Shown here piece by piece: positions 13,101 through 25,673 of a stretch of DNA of 64,000 nucleotides (positions within the stretch are counted from its first letter, which is position 1; each line of letters opens with the position of its first letter). The translations under genes and the position numbers were made by a program. Origin of the DNA: Euptelea pleiosperma (taxonomy: Eukaryota > Streptophyta > Magnoliopsida > Ranunculales > Eupteleaceae); assembly GCA_035048495.1 (NCBI GenBank), contig CM068546.1:36784674-36848673 (forward strand). Reading direction: 5' to 3'. The notes under the pieces were generated by a model. It was not told where the DNA came from and ran no database searches. It saw only the letters and a program-made list of their open reading frames with translations.

Positions 13101-16100
13101 TCATAAAGGAGCACATTTGAGCGAATCTAGGAGTACGCCCAAAGGGAATAAAATAAAGTCAATTGAGATGGTTTCAGCATGTGCAATGAAAATCAATTAC
13201 GGCACCAGTGAGTGGGAGCGATTTGGTGAAGGTAGAAGGCTATAAAAGGGTGAGAGAAAGGCCGAAAATGACATGGATTGAAGTAGTAAGCAAAGATCTA
13301 AAAGACAAATGCCTTGACAGGAAGATACATATCTGGATAGAATTGAATGACAAAATAGGATTCATGTTTCCAACCCCAAATAGTTAGGATAAAGAAGATG
13401 ATGATTGGCTATTGTTCCTTTTAAATGTTCAAACTTGGAACTGTAGACTGATGGTTTCTTACCAATGATTTGGAAGCTCAAAGAAGATAAACTTCACAGA
13501 TAAATCACTGTTGTTCAAGAAAATGAATCAAAAGAGGAAACACGTGAAATCAAAATAATATCGTCTTGAATGTGCGCTGAGTGTCTACAACTCTAGATAA
13601 ATATTGTAAAGTATAATGTCTATAAATTTTATTGTGTTACACAATTAGAAGTTACAAATTTACTCTCCCTCCCTCCCTCCCACCAAAGGAATGCTAACAA
13701 AGCAATTGGAGGAATCCTACCTAAGGATTACATTACATTCACACACACACTTCGTTAAGCATGTTTTGGATCATTTAATGCATAGTTGCTTGGTTGACTA
13801 GTAGTCAATAGCTTGGTGCCTACTTATAGAAATTGAACTGTTGAATATGATACATCATACATGATTACATTACAATACATTTTATAATTGTAAAATATTT
13901 AGAATTCATTTTCTTTCAATTAGTTTTTATGATTAAATTTTTATTCATAATTATTGTCTTCTCACATATTGCACCTCACTTCAAAAAGGTGCACCTATAG
14001 CCTTACCTACACTGTTATGCAAAAAGCCAGCACACTCAAAGACAACTTTAATATGGTTAAGAGATTTGGACAGCTTGTTACAAACAACCAATGTGCGAAT
14101 AAGACCAAAACACAATAATAACAACAACAAAACATATAACATGATAAACAGGTGAGAAGGTCAAGAAAATGTTCAGTTTGTATTCTCAACACTCTCTGTC
14201 ACACTTGATATAGTTTCCGACGAATAAACCATTAGATTAAGGAGTTTTCAATGGGCCAGTATCGTCCAAAATAATAGGCAAACAATATACCATAGCAGAA
14301 CTCAACATCACTCTAGCTGACATGCATAAAATCCTCTCCCAAAGATAACAGATGATAGGTGTGTCAATACTCAATACGCTCTTGAAATCATAATGCTGGT
14401 GAGTCACACCACCCCAACAGAGAACAGATTGCGTAGTAAACCAAACAAAAATCATCCACAGTGGAAGCTCCACTCTCAAGCATGCTGGGGAGGGTGACAG
14501 TGTGGACTTGTTGAGCATCAAAGACGTAATGCGTAAAAGTGGAAGGTGAGCTGGAATAGCCCTTGAAATTTTGGAGAAGAAACATGTTTACAACATATTT
14601 ATATATCTATACACGTGTATGTATTTTTAAGTTTTATGGGTATGTTATGACATGAAATCAGTGAAACTGGATAAATGTAAGATCAGGCTCCAATTCATAT
14701 GGTAAAAGATATAGGGTATGTATACCTGCAGCTGCAGAAACCAATTGCCTCCACTTAATATGATGCTCACAGAAACGTCCAATCAACCTCTGTAGAATGC
14801 TTTTCAATTTAGATTCCTTCTCAGCTTCAGCTTGCGAAAGCTCTCCCAACAACTTCTTAATTTGTGGAGTCCAATACCGGAAGAATCCCTGCATGTGCCA
14901 TATGAGAACGGTGAAAATTATGTGTAAACTTAAGATAAGAAAAAGAAAGGTACCCCAGGTGGTTGCGCGCTACGAATTTTGGTTATGGCTAAAGACAAGA
15001 CCTTGACCAAAGTGCTCACTGGCAACTTTAGGCTCTGACAGGTGTTTGCCATGTGATTCAAAGGATGTGATTTTGCACATTGCCATGTCAATACTTGAGA
15101 TATACATAAGATCCAATGCAAGTTTTTGGGCTACCTTGATTCACAATTGCAACCCAATTCCAGACATATTAAATGAGCCTAAATGGCAGTTACTTTATCC
15201 AAGTTTGCCAACATCCGATGCTCTTTGTTCTCTCTCTTGAACAGTGTTTCAAAACGTGTCTGAGGCTTATGCCTCGGAGTAAGGCTTTCCCAAAAAACCG
15301 TAAGGCTTATTTAAAAGTGTAAAAACTCGTAAGGCATGTGTCTCATCCATTGTGGCTTTAAAAGAGGTGGAAAAGGCAAGAACTTTGTGCCAAAGGCGTG
15401 CACCTCACATGTATATGCTGGTAGTTGAAATTTTGGGTTGTTGTAGCTTAAAAACTATATTTCCTTCTTTTTGGTGCCCCCCTTCCCCAAACCCTCAGTT
15501 AAAATGATAGTAGACTATTCAAGGTTAAAAACATCAACCCTTTCCTCCATATTAAATAGATTAATATTTTTTCCCCAAATTTTCTCTCTTTTATTGAATT
15601 TATCCTACTATTTATTTATTTTTAGTATTCAACTAAACAGGTGTGCTGGTGAGGCTTATGCCTCACACTTTCGGATAAAGAAGCAGCTCACCACATGCCT
15701 CCACATTTAAACATTGGTCTTGAAGACTTTTCTTAGTAATCTACTAGCTAGCATTGTAGCTATTTCTTGTTACGGGGTTTCCATACTAATGTCCAGACAC
15801 CACCATGTCATATATATTTAATCCATCTCCTCAAGATTGTGTTTTGTGTAAATTTGACATGATAATAGAGTTAATTAAAAAAGCAACTTTTGTCCGACTT
15901 ACCACCATGACAAAGTTCCTTCCTAGTGATTTGCATAAAAGGTTTAAATGTCTCCATCTGATGACTAAAACCGTGGTTTTAAAATTCGCCGAATTAATTC
16001 GTTTAATTTGAAGTAAACAGTAAAAATTTGGCTAATTTCTCATAGTTTAGCCTTTTTAATACAAAAAATTGCAAAAAATTCTTGCAACGTTTTTGCAACA

Positions 16101-19100
16101 GAAATTCTCCAAACTTCCTTAAGTTCTTCTAAATCGAATTGAACTTTCCCGAATTAATTCTGAATTTTAACTGACCAAAGTTTAAGGCAAAGTCAAAGTT
16201 TAGAACCATGACTAAAGACGCTTGGTGGAGTTGTAATTTGCCTCTGCAAGGTACATAGACTTAGTAGATTCTAGTGGTTAGCAAGGTATCTCCTAGTTAT
16301 AGGAATTTTTTTGGATTAATGTCGAAGCGTTTTTCTGCATTGGAAAAATTCTCTCCAACTTTGCTTTATGTTGAAATCTGACAATGTCAAAAGCAGTACC
16401 ACTAACTCAACCATGGCTAACTCAACAGCACACTGAAGATCCACATAGTGATCTACATGAATTTGTACGTCTCTTCCACCTAGTTACACTGCCTGATAAC
16501 CAAGACATTGTATGTGACCAAGAAGGGAATGCGAGGGCTGGAACTAAGAATATTTAAAATGATCCTATATGCTTGAGGAAGCAATGATGTCTTATAGCCT
16601 CACAAACGACTAGCTCCACCATAGTGTCCTTGGAAACACCTTAGTTAAGGGAAGAGCTTAAGATTCGAGATCTTGGAAGGCCAAAATACTGTCTGGGGAT
16701 TGAAACTAATTTAGGGAAACATTTTCTTATGTCAACAAACTCATGTTTATACAACCATTGGAGATTAGCATGATGGGAGACAAGAGAACGTTGTATTTCT
16801 GCTACTTAGGGATTATGTTGGAGGATAATGTCTCACATAACTTATGAGAGATTCTATTTACTTCACTGAAATAACATATGTGCATATGGGAAAGAGAATA
16901 CATGTAGATGCTAAGACAGGGCATCCTGACTATGTCAAAGTAATTTTGCTTGTAGTAGCTGCAGTTCCAAGTTGCTACTTCAGGAAGATACTTCCAAGCC
17001 TCCAACATGAGTACAGATATGGATAAGAGATTGGAGATAGCATGATGGGAGACATGGATAAAGCAAGTATGACCTATCCTGTCTACTCTATCATGTAATT
17101 CTTTCAATAAGCAAGCAACAAACTGCAATCACCAGAATCTCCTTCAGACACAACCCTTTCCACGTACCTTTTTGGATGATCGTAATTCATAATCACGAGG
17201 AATGCTCCCTTGCAAACTCTCGGGTACTTCTAGAAGGTACAGCTCTTTTCCAACTGTAACATAGTTGATCTATGACAGAGCACCAGTAGAAAGGAGTCAT
17301 CTTCTACTTTAAGAAATGAAACTAGAAAGCACAGTATTAAGAAAGAAAAGACTGCATTTTTAAGGCAGGTCCATACTGATGCATCTCCAAGTACTTCATG
17401 TTGTTCCTTCAGATGTCTCGCTAAACTAAATTCAACCTCCTTAACTGATTTACAGGCAGAGTCATATTCTGTATCAACCCCTTCATGAGGTATAATACGT
17501 CCTGAACGATCAGCTTCTTTCCAATCAAAAGCATCCTTGAAATGATTTAGAATTGAATATATGTCAGGAAGACCTTTACCTGCACACAGTTGATATATAC
17601 AGTAAGATGCAAACCAGGACTTAATGTTAGAATGTTGACGACAAGAAAGTCAATTATACCAGGTGTTAATAAACGATTGAGTAGGCTAGATTCAATATTA
17701 TCCAATATGACACTAAGAGAAGAACATGCTTGGACCATCAGTTCGCAGCTACGTAGAGCAGCTATAAACTCTTGAAGCTGTTTCTTTGCTGCATCCTCAT
17801 AAAGAACTACTTTATTGGCATTCCTTCCATTAGCTTCACTGCATTCCATCCAAACCAAGAAAGATGAATCAGAATATAAAAAAATCAACATGTACACTGC
17901 AGTGAAAACATTAGATTCCATTCATTAATGTTTGCTGTTGAATTCTACCTGCTAGCAAAGAGGCGTGCAAGCAATCGCTCCATGTCTGGAAGCCTAGACA
18001 ACTCTTTTCGAAATTCAAGTGCAGAAGGTAGAGAAATTCCCTGGAACACAAATCAAATCTCATAGCATAAACATGTTAAGCTTAAAATCCTCCACGGTAA
18101 CTCACATCCGCCATCCAGTAATAGTCCAACGTAGTGCCAACGAAGATGGACTATGCAAGGACATATTGCCAAAAAATAGTAGCGTAACAAGCTCACAATC
18201 AAATGGATTGAAGGCAATTGCTATTTCCAGACCCCATTTTGCTTCATCCAATCCAGTGAAAAACATTTGAACTTTGGAAGAAACAAAATGGGATCTGGAA
18301 ATAGGAAATTCCCTGAAATTTAAATAAATAAAGTGGCTCAAAATGCAAAGGAAACAAAAGTGCCCCAAATCAAATAGAAAAGTGCCCAACAGTAATAGAA
18401 GACTGAAAGAACCCTTTTGGATCAATGAGTGATGTGCTACTCCACACATCTGAAAAATACATCTAAAGCTTATTGCACGGGCAAAGAAGCAAAAATGTAT
18501 TAAACTGATGAAATCTATACAAAGGAGTCAGTATCAATCTACAAAAGTGCCCCCAAATCAAATAGAAAAGTGCCCAACAGTAACAGAAGATTGAAAGAAC
18601 CCTTTTGGATCAATGAGTAAGCTACTCCTAACAGCTGAAAAATACATCTAAAGCTTGTTGCACAGGCAAATAGAATAGGACATTCCATCCATGGTAATTG
18701 AAATTTTGTTAGACGCACCCAATGGATTGGGAATTGCAAAACTGATAGTGCAATGTGCACAGAAAAATCTTGCATAAGCTAGTAAAGACCAAGGTAATTA
18801 AGGGCGCAAGGCGCACTTAAGGCGCTAGGACCCCTAGTGCCTGAGACGCAAGGCGAGGCACGTGCCTGACTAAAGCAAGGGGCAATATTAAAAATTATAA
18901 TAATAAATAGAAGAAATATATAAAAGTTCAGAAAAGTAACATCATAAAATAACACAACAGGTACTCATTAAGCCATAAAACATAAAAGATAGCAAATGTC
19001 CAAAATCTCAAGCAACCCAAAAGCAATTTTAGTTAACATTGTCAGTATCTGAATACAAAACAAGTAATCAAAATTGGAGAAAATTTAAAAGACAAAAAGT

Positions 19101-21937
19101 TACAATTCATAAAAAAAATACTAAAGTAACAACAAAAACGGATAAACTAATAAAAAGAAATAACTGATAAACTACTACTAGCAATTATAAACTAATATTG
19201 CATGAAAGTAGGGTTATTTAAATCACAAAAGAACGAGAATAAGAGTAAGAAGAAAATAACAACCGAAGAAGGAGAATAAGAAGAAATCAGAATAAAAGAA
19301 GAAGAAAATCAGAGTAAAAGAAGAAGAAAATCAGAAACAGAGAAGAAGAAGAAAACAGAATTTAAAAATAAAAAAATATATATTTTAGTAAGGCGCGTGC
19401 CTGATGCGCCTGGAGCCTGGTTTAAGGCGCGCGCCTTACTAAATGCGCCTCGCCTTGATCCTTCTAGGGCGCTTTAGGTGCGCCTCAGGCGCGCGCCTCA
19501 GTGTGCCTCGAATACAGAGGTGAAGACCTAGATATTCGATTACAAATTTCTAAAACAATAAGTGCAGGAAGTTTGCTTTCTATGTTTCATAAACATTCTG
19601 ATGGTGTTTGAATGTATAAAAAATTCAGTACACAAGTTAAAAGGTTCACCCTTCTTTAATCCATTCAAGTTTGATATCAAAAGGTTTGGAAATCTCAAGC
19701 ACAGACAATTTAAAAGCCAAAGCGGATAAAGAGTTATTGGGAAGTGGCATAACCCATTAGTTACGAAGCTTTTAAGAGAATAATTGAAAGTAGTTCCTTA
19801 TACACACAACACTTACTCTCAAACCAGCTACAGCATCCTGGCGTTCCCTAATTGAACCTGTGCAATATAGTGGTCTTGCAAACCAATTTTTAAGCAACCT
19901 TTTCCCAAAAGCAGTCACACAGTGATTCAGTTGTGCATACAGCGTCCTACGTTGACAAATAGAATCACCTTAGAAGGTCAACCCATAAAATTGATCTTGA
20001 AATATTAATCACAAGTATGTCAAAGTTACCCCGAGGAACCTCCGTTTTTGTTGTTCTCAAATATCTCAAGGTTCTCCATGGCAGCTGCATCAAGTACCAT
20101 GTATGGTTTTTGAGGGATGTCATCAAACCCCGAGCATGGAAATAACTCAAACTTAGCAAATCTAAGCAAAGTTTCATCCAGAAAAGCCTGTCTTAGATAG
20201 AAAAGGCAGCCTCCAAAAGCCGAAAGAGCGCAGCTACCATCCTCGCCTGCACTCACTAGCTCGGATAAAACATCTGGTAGGCACTCTGAACATTCCTCTC
20301 CAGGAGCATCTAAACTTGTCTCATTCAAAGATACTGATACTGGTTGATCCTTGACACGCCTGTAAATACTTCTGACTTCACCAACAGTTTTTTCAGCATC
20401 CCAGAATTCCAAGAGTGGAACCAAATCGTTGACTAAAGGACTTCTTGTATGTCTCAGCAAAACTCGCTCAGTTTCAGGACTCAGAACTTTAGCAGGCTTT
20501 ATGATTTCTACAGGCCTTAGCTCAGACAGTAAAGAACATAAGGAATTGCGCTCTGAATCATCACCAAACTAGTAAAGAGAGGACAGTTAGTCAAATAGCA
20601 ATATATGTGGGACCCATTAATGGTGACTACCACCCCACCGCACGTGATACACGTGTATGGGTATGGATATGACATCCGTAGACTAGAATTACAGTTCATG
20701 ACACCCAGACATTAGATCATCACATTTGAGAGAGCAAAAGAATAGAATAGAGAGGACTAGAAGACTCTAGAATACCTGTCCAAGCATGAACCTGCTCGTA
20801 GAAACATCAACCACACAAACACCAACAACTAGGCCCTCTTTTTGGTTCTCACAAACCTGGCAGCTTTCTGTCACTGCCATCAGGTAAGAAGCATCAGGGT
20901 TGGTCGTCAGCATCTCTCCCTCAGTCAGTGTTCCCTTTGTAACCACCGCACATATTTCACGTTTCACAACCTTCGAAGAAATAGGGATGTGTCAGCTGCT
21001 GATTAATCTTGAACATAAGAATTTGAGCTGAGAGAAAATCGAATGTGAAAAAGGGCACTAGCGGGGTTTTGCTTTATATGGTACTTATAATACTACATCA
21101 TCTGCTTCCCATCCTTATTGATCCAGAGTCCAGACCCTTAATCCATGTACACTTAGAACTCTCCAAAATCCAGCCCAACGGATGATCCTAACAATCAATC
21201 AGAAGCAATCTTTTGGATTGTCAAAAGGTAATGTTTCAGAAAAGGGACAATTTATTGACTTGCTACGATCATCTGAATGGATTCACCCTTTCATATAAAA
21301 GATCTTGTGGGTGAGACACGTTTGGATGGTCTGAAACCCCACTGCCCCCACGTGCTTGGCTGAGAGTCTCTTCCCTATGATAAATTTATTCAGCTGCCAA
21401 TTCTGATAAAAAGTTGATACAGATATTGAACGAAATAATTTTTTATCGATTCTTGGGATTTCACGAAGCATAAACTAACCTTATCCTTAGAACCCTTCTC
21501 TTTGCGACGAAGCTCAAGCTGTTCAGGTGTTTCCGTCTGCTCTACAACAAGAACTCGGTAACCCTGCTCTATCAAGACAGTTAACGTAAGGGGAAAAAAA
21601 AAGTAAAATGGACCCCAAAAAGAGGACTTGTCAAAGCAAGATGAGATATTATACTCCCCAGGGTTACTGAAAAACTGAAGACAAAATAGCATAAAGAAAC
21701 CAAATTACAGACGAAGTCAAAGTAAAACAGAAATATGTGTATGTGAACAAACCTTCCTAGCCAATTTCTCCACGTTGATTGAGAAATTCTTTTCTGGAAA
21801 TCCACAATGAGGTTGCTCTCCCTGAAAGCATAAGCAAATACTCAAACATTAACTCAGAGAACAATCAAGAATTTAGCATAAATACATCAGTGAGAAATAA
21901 ACGTACACATTACAAGAAAAAATGACATTACATGCAG

Positions 21938-21972
<35 letters not shown>

Positions 21973-24428
21973 TATATAGGATTAATTCTTTTCCTTCCGA
22001 TCATCAACTTAAAATATCTTCTTAAAGGAACAAGAGAACAGCTAGAAACACACAATAAACTAAATAAATTAGGGCAGCAGACAAAAACAAATGTGCTAAA
22101 ACTCATGAATACCTTCATATATTGCAAATTAAGTTCTTTTGCTCCTATATGTGCATCCATTTCAAACAGTTCATAAAACTTGCCCATCTGCTCCAAAAAG
22201 AGATTGTTTATCAGTAGAATCTTTTGGTGAGACTGAAGTTTGATGATAGCATCAGCTTTAGTTAATTTTATACCTTGAAAAACAGAACCTTGTCCATATG
22301 CTTTGACTTGAACTCCCACCATTGTCTCTATAGGTTAAAAAACAGTAAATGGGGAAAGCACAAAAAGGAATACCGGAATACCTATAAACAAACTGCCTTT
22401 GATAGCAATTACCTGACCACCCGACAAACTCTTTAAGAAATCAGGAGGCAAGTGTAGACTTCTTGGATCATAATTTACATCTCCAGGCCTTCTCCTTTTA
22501 GCATCCCTGCGATGCTCACTGCGATAAAAAGGTAGCAAACCCTCATCCAGTAAATGAAATTGGAATAACCATATAAAAAATAAAGGAAATGCTGCATTTC
22601 TCAGTGCTGAAACCTTGTCCCTCTAGGCTAATACAACCAAAAAGGGGACTCTTCAGAGTATTCAAGGTGGTTGACTTGAACTTTACTTTTAAATGCATCT
22701 TCTCTACCATACTTATCAATTGTAGAACCAATTTCTTTCCAGTAAGAACATCAATCATTCTCACACTTTTTGGATTGAAGCACACTAACGATACATGAAA
22801 ATTCAGAATTACACTGCTGAACATTGAGGATACCAATGAGAAAAAACTGAAGAAAAAAAAGAGAGATACATTAATTCATAGAGTACTTACACCCCAAGGA
22901 AGCGTAACTTTTCTGAGTCACGCATACCAAATCGTTCAGCAGCATCAATCGTTAAAATATTATCAGAAATATGAGTCACTTGCCCCCCTGCAGTAAGCAG
23001 ACCCAAATTCAATGGTCAGTCACAAAATAACCAGAATAATCCATTATCTTTTATTTTATTTTTACTCTTTCTGATGTGTAATGAGATATTATGAGCAAAG
23101 GAATAAATTATAAAAGACACTTCCAGCAACCAGAATATCCCCCATTCTTTTTGACAAAGTATCTTCTAGTGAACTACTCGATGCATCGGCATTTTTCGTA
23201 AACACAGCAGAACTAAATTAAAGCAAGATGCAAGTTGGTAAAAGTAAAGAGTATAAATGCCCTCCACGGTGCAGTGTTTTGCTTCTGTGCTTATCTACTC
23301 GAGTGAAATAATGGGAGGAAAATAAATATATGTCGTAGAAAATTGAAGGAATCTGCAGTATTTATCGTCAACTATACAAAACTAAACAAAATATAACAGA
23401 GGCTTTCAGTTTTCAGATGGATTTATTGAAAAACCTCTTTGAATTCATCTACATGTTCTAATAAATTTTCTCTCGTACAGAGATAAAATCTCAAAAACTC
23501 ACTTACTTTCAGAATTGTTCACTGGCTCAACTAATTTGCCTCCACTGCCATCCTGAGAAATTTTCAAAGCAATCTTCTCGCCATTTGTACCACTCTTGCT
23601 CTTCTTACCAGAACCTAGCTTCTCCCCATTGAATTTTTTTCGCTTTCTCAGCTCCAAATTCCTCCCTTGAGCTTGTTTCGAGCTCGCCACTCCCTCGTCA
23701 TCCTCTTCTTCCTCCAAATCCATCTGTTCTGAATCATCGTCATCAACGGTCTCCTTCCCAACATTCTTCCCCCAATCCTCATCCGCAGAGTCATCTTCCG
23801 CATCTCCCTCATCCATATTCTCTTCCTCCTCAAGCAAAATTTTGTCAGAAACCGTATTCCGTCGCAACCGGCAAAACCTACCTCCCTCCTTATTCTCTTC
23901 CTTCTCCTCCTCGTCCAACACTACTTTATCAGAAACCGAATTCCGTTTCAACCGCCGAAAGCTCCTCACCACGTCCTCCACCCACTCAATCTTCTCCTTC
24001 TCGAAATCCAAAACCTCTTCCTCCGCGTCATCGTACTGAACCAAGTGCTTACCGGACAAATTATTGAAGGACTTAACACAGCCTTCGTACCAGCTCTTGT
24101 CCAAAGGCCAATAAACCCTAACTCTCTTCCCTACCACGTCTTCTCCGTACAATTTCTTTGTGCTTTCGGGTGTCTTTACAACATCTGGACCGGGAGTCGG
24201 AGGAGAACATTTGGGCGAGGTACCGATGACTAAAACCGGTTTTTTCTGTTTTGTCTGGGAAGGAGAAGGGTTGGAACTAGGGCTAGGGTTAGGGTTTTGA
24301 TTGGGGATAACAGGAGAAATCGAAGAAGCAGAAGTCGAGCTCTTGTTGGGAGAGAAGAAGGACGTGATCTGGCGTTGTTGGTTGACCAGTGGAGATCGGC
24401 CATTGCTGAGGCGACGCGAAGCTGCCAT
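10115..24428 (-). CDS. MSH6: DNA mismatch repair protein MSH6
   Basis: Exons in transcript order: 24428-23507, 22987-22891, 22518-22413, 22327-22274, 22187-22113, 21821-21753, 21563-21480, 20970-20776, 20568-20030, 19946-19817, 18040-17949, 17838-17660, 17579-17377, 17269-17168, 14888-14726, 12900-12611, 12527-12390, 11940-11861, 11693-11594, 11107-10978, 10365-10115. They total 3999 nt, 1332 residues, close to Arabidopsis MSH6 as I recall it (about 1320). MSH6 pairs with MSH2 (MutS-alpha) in the nucleus to detect base mismatches and small loops. Seen: PIP box QRQITSFF (18-25) for PCNA; Tudor domain about 99-152 (VYWPLDKSWYEG); acidic linker; mismatch-contact motif F397-Y-E399; Walker A GPNMGGKST (K1085); Walker B D1158-E1159 followed by LGRGTSTSDG. 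The open frame extends 3 bases past this ATG without another ATG. Introns 10, 14, 15 and 20 carry transposon remnants, but no exon is broken. Confidence 0.97.
10504..10628. mobile_element. Small hAT-like MITE in the last MSH6 intron
   Basis: A 125-bp element with termini TAGGGTTGCAAATGG and its inverse CCATTTGCAACCCTA. The flanking octamers ATCTTATA (10496-10503) and ATCATAAA (10629-10636) agree at 6 of 8 bases. The TAGGGTTGCAA terminus is shared with 31876-32855. Confidence 0.6.
13040..13405 (+). mobile_element. LINE reverse-transcriptase C-terminal remnant
   Basis: Plus-strand reading gives, with stops, a decayed form of the plant LINE tail: MRMLHWFS..., then LRWFQHVQ, then ERPKMTWIEVVSKDLK. 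It ends at ACCCCAAATAGTTAGGATAA followed by GAAGATGATGATTGG, the 3' end typical of this LINE type. It is antisense to MSH6 within intron 15 and carries several stops. Confidence 0.65.
15243..15717. mobile_element. Foldback element, AGGCTTATGCCTC type
   Basis: Lies in MSH6 intron 14. The left end (AGTGTTTCAAAAC, then GAGGCTTATGCCTC) is mirrored on the right (GAGGCTTATGCCTC, then TTTAAACATTGG). The flanking octamers TCTTGAAC (15235-15242) and TCTTGAAG (15718-15725) agree at 7 of 8 bases. No coding capacity is seen. Confidence 0.6.
15971..16208. mobile_element. Foldback element, GGTTTTAAAA terminus
   Basis: Begins CCGTGGTTTTAAAATTCG and ends with an imperfect mirror (GTTTAGAACCA). The flanking 9-mers TGACTAAAA (15962-15970) and TGACTAAAG (16209-16217) agree at 8 of 9. 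The interior is built of GAATTAATTC-type self-complementary words. It is inside MSH6 intron 14. Confidence 0.6.
18355..18670. repeat. Direct duplication in MSH6 intron 10
   Basis: About 130 bases at 18355-18488 recur at 18542-18670 with a few substitutions and small indels (both begin CAAAAGTGCCCC and end near GCACGGGCAAA or GCACAGGCAAA). The two copies sit 187 bases apart. Confidence 0.8.
18790..19512. mobile_element. Foldback element, AAGGCGC type
   Basis: GC-rich ends rich in AAGGCGC and its complement (GGGCGCAAGGCGCACTTAAG at left; GCGCCTCAGGCGCGCGCCTC at right) enclose an A-rich, purine-biased interior. It resembles the AGGC-type foldbacks at 15243-15717, 49155-49998 and 62424-63215. 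Lies in MSH6 intron 10; the target duplication is unclear. Confidence 0.5.
21938..21978. repeat. (TA)n microsatellite in an MSH6 intron
   Basis: About 40 bases of near-perfect TA repeat with one interruption, in the intron after exon 5. Confidence 0.9.
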
Positions 24429-24446
24429 CAACTGGTGGTAAGTTGA

Positions 24447-24634
24447 AGAGACAGAGACAGAGAGAGAGAGAGAGTACAGGGAACTTCTGACGGAGAAGTA
24501 AAAAAATCCCTAATTAATGAAGAACGAAGAAGGAGAAATGTGCATCTGGTGTTGTATGAAGGCAGAACGAGAGCGGTGGCGGGAATTTACGGAGAATCCC
24601 CGGGAACTGTTTCAGTTGGGAAGTTTGGCGGGAA
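24447..24634 (-). promoter_or_regulatory. MSH6: MSH6 5' leader and promoter with E2F-type sites
   Basis: An (AG)n tract at 24451-24474 reads as (CT)n in the MSH6 transcript direction, just upstream of its ATG. Farther up, TTTGGCGGGAA (24624-24634) fits the plant E2F consensus exactly, and TGGCGGGAA (24577-24585) is a second close match. Plant DNA-replication and repair genes are commonly E2F controlled, so S-phase induction of this gene is a reasonable inference. Confidence 0.55.
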
Positions 24635-24884
24635 CTTGGACGCGTACTGCGAGTCTGCGCACCCGAGAAAGGAGTGCGTTTTACGCACGTGCGTGAGTAC
24701 GAGTATAAATCTGGCCCATGAACCGGCGGCCCTGCTCCTCTAAGGGCCAAGGCCCGCACTTGGCATATTGGATCTCGGCTCACCCGGCCCTGGCCCACTG
24801 GTTGTTTGATTGGTCCATGTGGCGATTGAAACTTGCTTACTAGCTTCACCGTTTCTGCCTTCTCTTTTTAAAAATCTCTGTTGC
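24635..24884. other. Distal MSH6 upstream region
   Basis: Moderately GC-rich sequence with CACGTGCGTG and GGGCC motifs that may belong to the promoter. No gene recognised. Confidence 0.3.
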
Positions 24885-25234
24885 GAGTTTGATACAGAAA
24901 TCTCTCAAAATGCCGTGGAAAATTAATTGAGCCCACTGAATCCATGAATGTTTGCCCACATCTTGGTGAACCTATACACCAAAAATCAATGCGATTGGTG
25001 ATTTCTGGTTATTGGATTTGAGCACTTTTATCATGGCCGGAAACCAACCCAAAGGCCAATTCATGAAGCCCATTATAAGAACTATTCAAATCCACCGGCT
25101 AGAAATTACCAATCACGCCTAGTATTTATGTGTAGATCCATCAAGGTGTGGGCCAAACACTCGTAAGTCAGTGGGCCGAGAAAACTTTTCCACATGGCAC
25201 TTTAAAGGAATTCTGTATCAAAACTTTGATACAG
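24885..25234. mobile_element. Foldback MITE, GATACAGAA terminus
   Basis: The left tip GAGTTTGATACAGAA is mirrored at right by TTCTGTATCAAAACT, which itself continues into a terminal hairpin (CTGTATCAAA-ACT-TTGATACAG). The interior shares the MULE-MITE core (CACCAAAAATCAATGCGATT mirrored by AATCACGCC). No clear target duplication. Confidence 0.55.
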
Positions 25235-25277
25235 CGTGTCAATTCTCACTTCTCAGGGAGGCTAGTTTTGCTCGCGC

Positions 25278-25450
25278 GAGTCTTTGCTCACGAACGATCA
25301 GGAACGTCCATATAGTTGGCTCATCCCTAAATGTACCTACAGACTAAAAATCAACCCGATTGGAGATTCAATCCCTTTGATCAAAGTACCCCAAATAATA
25401 CTTGAATCCCAATCAACTCATGAAAATACTCAAATCCAAAAGGTTAGAAC
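25278..25450. repeat. Left half of a MITE split by a Copia insertion
   Basis: Begins GAGTCTTTGCTCACG and follows the core of the GAGTAAAAC MITE family to the central AAAAGGTTAGAAC. The expected continuation (TCATTAATCAGACCCA) lies at 29739, on the far side of the Copia element, so the retrotransposon inserted near the middle of this MITE. Confidence 0.6.
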
Positions 25451-25638
25451 TATTGTGAATCTGATTATCTTTCCATTGATCAACACACATATATATAGCC
25501 CTTGATCGGGACATTACAAAGTAAATGCCGGGACGTTACAAGGTAAATGCTGAACCGTTACAAAGTAAATGTTGATAGTGTAACTGACGTCACATAAGTG
25601 GCGGTCATCCATAAGTTACAACCGTTACGTTTACAACA
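25451..25638 (-). repeat. 3' LTR of the Copia element
   Basis: 188 bp. It differs from the other LTR at 13 positions by my count (11 transitions, 2 transversions). Confidence 0.95.
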
Positions 25639-25673
25639 CTCCCCCTTGGATGTTCGCCGCTTTATGGAAACTG

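Noticed and set aside
17547..17921. 124-codon minus-strand frame as an independent gene
   Set aside because: It contains MSH6 exon 12 with read-through into both flanking introns.
24540..24743. Plus-strand open frame opposite the MSH6 promoter, suggesting a divergent gene
   Set aside because: No recognisable domain or splice sites; it overlaps the E2F-type sites and looks like chance in a GC-rich promoter.
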